Below, in pieces: positions 62,513 through 64,000 of a DNA stretch of 64,000 nt. The notes under the pieces were generated by a model. That model did no database searches, was not told the origin of the DNA, and worked only from the letters and a program-made list of their open reading frames with translations. The stretch spans positions 558,001 to 622,000 of the forward strand of contig CAZIUG010000015.1 in NCBI GenBank assembly GCA_964542645.1, given 5' to 3'. The number at the start of each line of letters is the position of its first letter. Positions within the stretch are counted from its first letter, which is position 1. The stretch comes from Moanibacter sp964542645 (GTDB taxonomy: Bacteria > Verrucomicrobiota > Verrucomicrobiia > Opitutales > UBA2987). Both the position numbers and the translations under genes were made by a program.

Positions 62513-64000
62513 TCATGTTCCATCCGGCACTATATAAACCTTGAGCTCATTTTCTGCCACGAGATATTCTTTGGCTACACGATTCACATCCTCAACCGAT
62601 ATACTTTTGTAATCCTCTACCATCGAAAGAGCCCAGTCGAGTTTTTCGGGATATTCCTGTGAACTAGATAAAACGGTTTCGAGCCAGTAGCGGTTGTTTC
62701 GAACCCATTCCTTCAGTCCGTTGAGTAAAGGCCGAAGAGTTCGGTCAATCTCATCTTGATTGGTTCCATTACCATGAAGATCAGACGCGATCTTCTGTAC
62801 CAGCCTTGCCACATTGTCTACCTCTTTTGGATCAGTCACACTGATCGCAAAAAAATAACCGTGATCGGTGAAGGTATCGCTTGGCCTACTCACGGCAGCG
62901 GGGCTGTAGGCTTCCCCCAACTCTTCCCTGATTTTTACACGCAACCGATCTGAAAAGACTGCAGCCAACATGCTCAGCCGACGTGTGCGCCCGATATCCC
63001 ATATGTCGCCCGTTGGCCAATACACAGCTGCGACTCCCTTCGGAATTTCAGAGTCAATCAGGAAACTCTTCTCCCCTACAATAGATGGAAATGAAATAAT
63101 CCTCTCTTCTACATAGGCCCGTTTTTTCTCTTCTCGCGACGGAAGACTGCCAAAAGCCCTTGCCACGCCTTCGATAGTATTTTCTAGATTTATATCTCCA
63201 ACAACCGTCACCTCCATGTAGTGAGAATTTAGCGGTTCAGAAAGCCATTCCTTTACCTCTAAAAGGTTTCTTTTCTGCAACTCGGTCTTACTAGGTAAAC
63301 CAAATCGAAAATCTCCCCCAGCCAAGAAATGTCTGACTCCATTCTCCAGGATCCCGCGAGGCGTCTGGGAGAGCTGACGATAGAGACGGTCAAAATTTCT
63401 CTGCACCTGAATAATCGATTCTTCCCGATATCCCGGTGCGACAACATAGGCCCGAAGCAGTTCCAACTGGTGCCAAAAGTCACCACTATTTGTAGTTCCG
63501 CTTAATATAAATGCATCGCTACCCACCGAGAAATTGACCCCAACTGTTTTTCCCGCGAAAATTCTCTTGATTTCGTCCGAACTGTGCTCGAGCAACCCAC
63601 CATTTACATAGGTAGCTGATGCCAAGTAGGGAAGCCCTCCTAATCCTTCAGGCGTCGAAAGTAAACCACCTCCCAGCCGAATTTGGATATGGATCGTATC
63701 TTTTTCAAACTCCGTCTTCTTAAGATTTAGTCTAACATTGTTTTTGAACCGAACCTGGCTCACATCGAGTTCTTCGAGGTAGACCCGTGAATCAATCTCG
63801 CCAAATTCGTCGTTCACTGAGTAGGCAAAGGCCTTTAGTTCGCTCTCTTCCGGCCGCATAACAGGATCTCGAAGACTGGCCTCATACACCGTATTCACTA
63901 CCTTTTTATCATCTTCAGTCTTGAGATTCCCCGCCACAATCAGTGACACATTATTCGGGTTCCAAGCTCGTTCCAACGCTCTACGACATTCCTCAGGTGT
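62513..64000 (-). CDS. M16 family zinc peptidase, C-terminal part (cut by window edge)
   Basis: The frame is open to base 64000, so the start is outside the window; about 495 residues are seen. It contains the end of one M16 domain (RAWNPNNVSLIVAGNL) and a second M16 domain: VRFKNNVRLNLKKTEFEKD, VNGGLLEHSS, RLRVKIREELGEAYSPAAVS and the typical Arg/Tyr pair near the end. The catalytic HxxEH belongs to the missing N-terminal half. PqqL-like two-domain peptidases of this kind are often periplasmic. It lies 167 bases upstream of trpA on the same strand. Confidence 0.88.
   Translation of the reverse strand, partial: TPEECRRALERAWNPNNVSLIVAGNLKTEDDKKVVNTVYEASLRDPVMRPEESELKAFAYSVNDEFGEIDSRVYLEELDVSQVRFKNNVRLNLKKTEFEKDTIHIQIRLGGGLLSTPEGLGGLPYLASATYVNGGLLEHSSDEIKRIFAGKTVGVNFSVGSDAFILSGTTNSGDFWHQLELLRAYVVAPGYREESIIQVQRNFDRLYRQLSQTPRGILENGVRHFLAGGDFRFGLPSKTELQKRNLLEVKEWLSEPLNSHYMEVTVVGDINLENTIEGVARAFGSLPSREEKKRAYVEERIISFPSIVGEKSFLIDSEIPKGVAAVYWPTGDIWDIGRTRRLSMLAAVFSDRLRVKIREELGEAYSPAAVSRPSDTFTDHGYFFAISVTDPKEVDNVARLVQKIASDLHGNGTNQDEIDRTLRPLLNGLKEWVRNNRYWLETVLSSSQEYPEKLDWALSMVEDYKSISVEDVNRVAKEYLVAENELKVYIVPDGT

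Noticed and set aside
1..64000. tRNA, rRNA, tmRNA, SRP RNA, CRISPR arrays, insertion sequences and prophage genes
   Set aside because: I looked through the intergenic regions by eye for T-arm GTTCGA patterns, SRP core, tmRNA ends, spaced repeats and transposase motifs and saw none; a covariance-model scan would be decisive.

Overview
The window is a stretch of mostly housekeeping bacterial chromosome with mid-40s percent GC (judged by eye). It encodes about 53 proteins, and by summed gene lengths roughly 87 percent is coding. Gene content points to a diderm of the Verrucomicrobiota, most like the Opitutae-type lineages. The pointers are an LpxC-FabZ fusion followed by lpxA, a Tat-exported DUF1501 protein, a GcvPA-GcvPB fusion, a K+-dependent type membrane pyrophosphatase and a large dcw cluster containing a LysM lipoprotein gene. 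This placement is inference from gene content; no rRNA or tRNA gene is visible.

Layout. 1-939: a CDP-alcohol phosphatidyltransferase cut by the left edge. 1267-4598 (-): a probable hopanoid pair, an HpnG-like phosphorylase and an HpnN-like RND exporter. 4975-8218 (-): lpxC/fabZ, lpxA and a Gfo/Idh/MocA oxidoreductase. 8502-12575: efp, a divergent thymidine phosphorylase, argS. 12666-15653 (-): an M24 peptidase, an ADP-heptose-type sugar kinase and a GmhB-like phosphatase. 15990-28001: DUF192 lipoprotein, psd, nth, gcvP, an FAH-family enzyme, DUF4399 lipoprotein, acylphosphatase, an unknown protein, hppA and an exported hydratase-like protein. 28087-37040: hisS, an HU/IHF protein, a variant ClpX, menG, an IscA-type protein, rpoN, tsaB and DUF1501. 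54819 down to 37191 (-): the dcw cluster mraZ-(small orf)-rsmH-ftsL-ftsI-murE-murF-mraY-murD-LysM-ftsW-murG-murB-ftsQ-ftsA-ftsZ, without murC or ddl. 54876-64000: a divergent 45-residue ORF, tlyA, an MBL-like protein, nadK, a SurA/PpiD-type chaperone, miaA, an origin-like AT-rich spacer, trpA and an M16 peptidase cut by the right edge.

The genes work together mainly in building the envelope: lipid A and inner core (lpxC/fabZ, lpxA, heptose genes), phospholipid (psd, CDP-alcohol transferase), probably hopanoids, peptidoglycan precursors (mur genes, mraY) and the division machine (ftsL/I/W/Q/A/Z).

The most interesting observations are: catalytic signatures lost from otherwise well-conserved enzymes (thymidine phosphorylase, where the family motif survives out of frame; the ArgS HIGH motif; the FtsZ T7 loop); a tlyA gene whose S4 domain can only be reached from a non-standard start, probably ATC; a dcw promoter carrying three 7-bp repeats on a 10-bp period, with a divergent microprotein ORF; an origin-like spacer between miaA and trpA; and a zinc-finger-less ClpX with a duplicated C-terminal domain. 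I did not find a convincing defence, secretion or mobile system, a CRISPR array or an insertion sequence.
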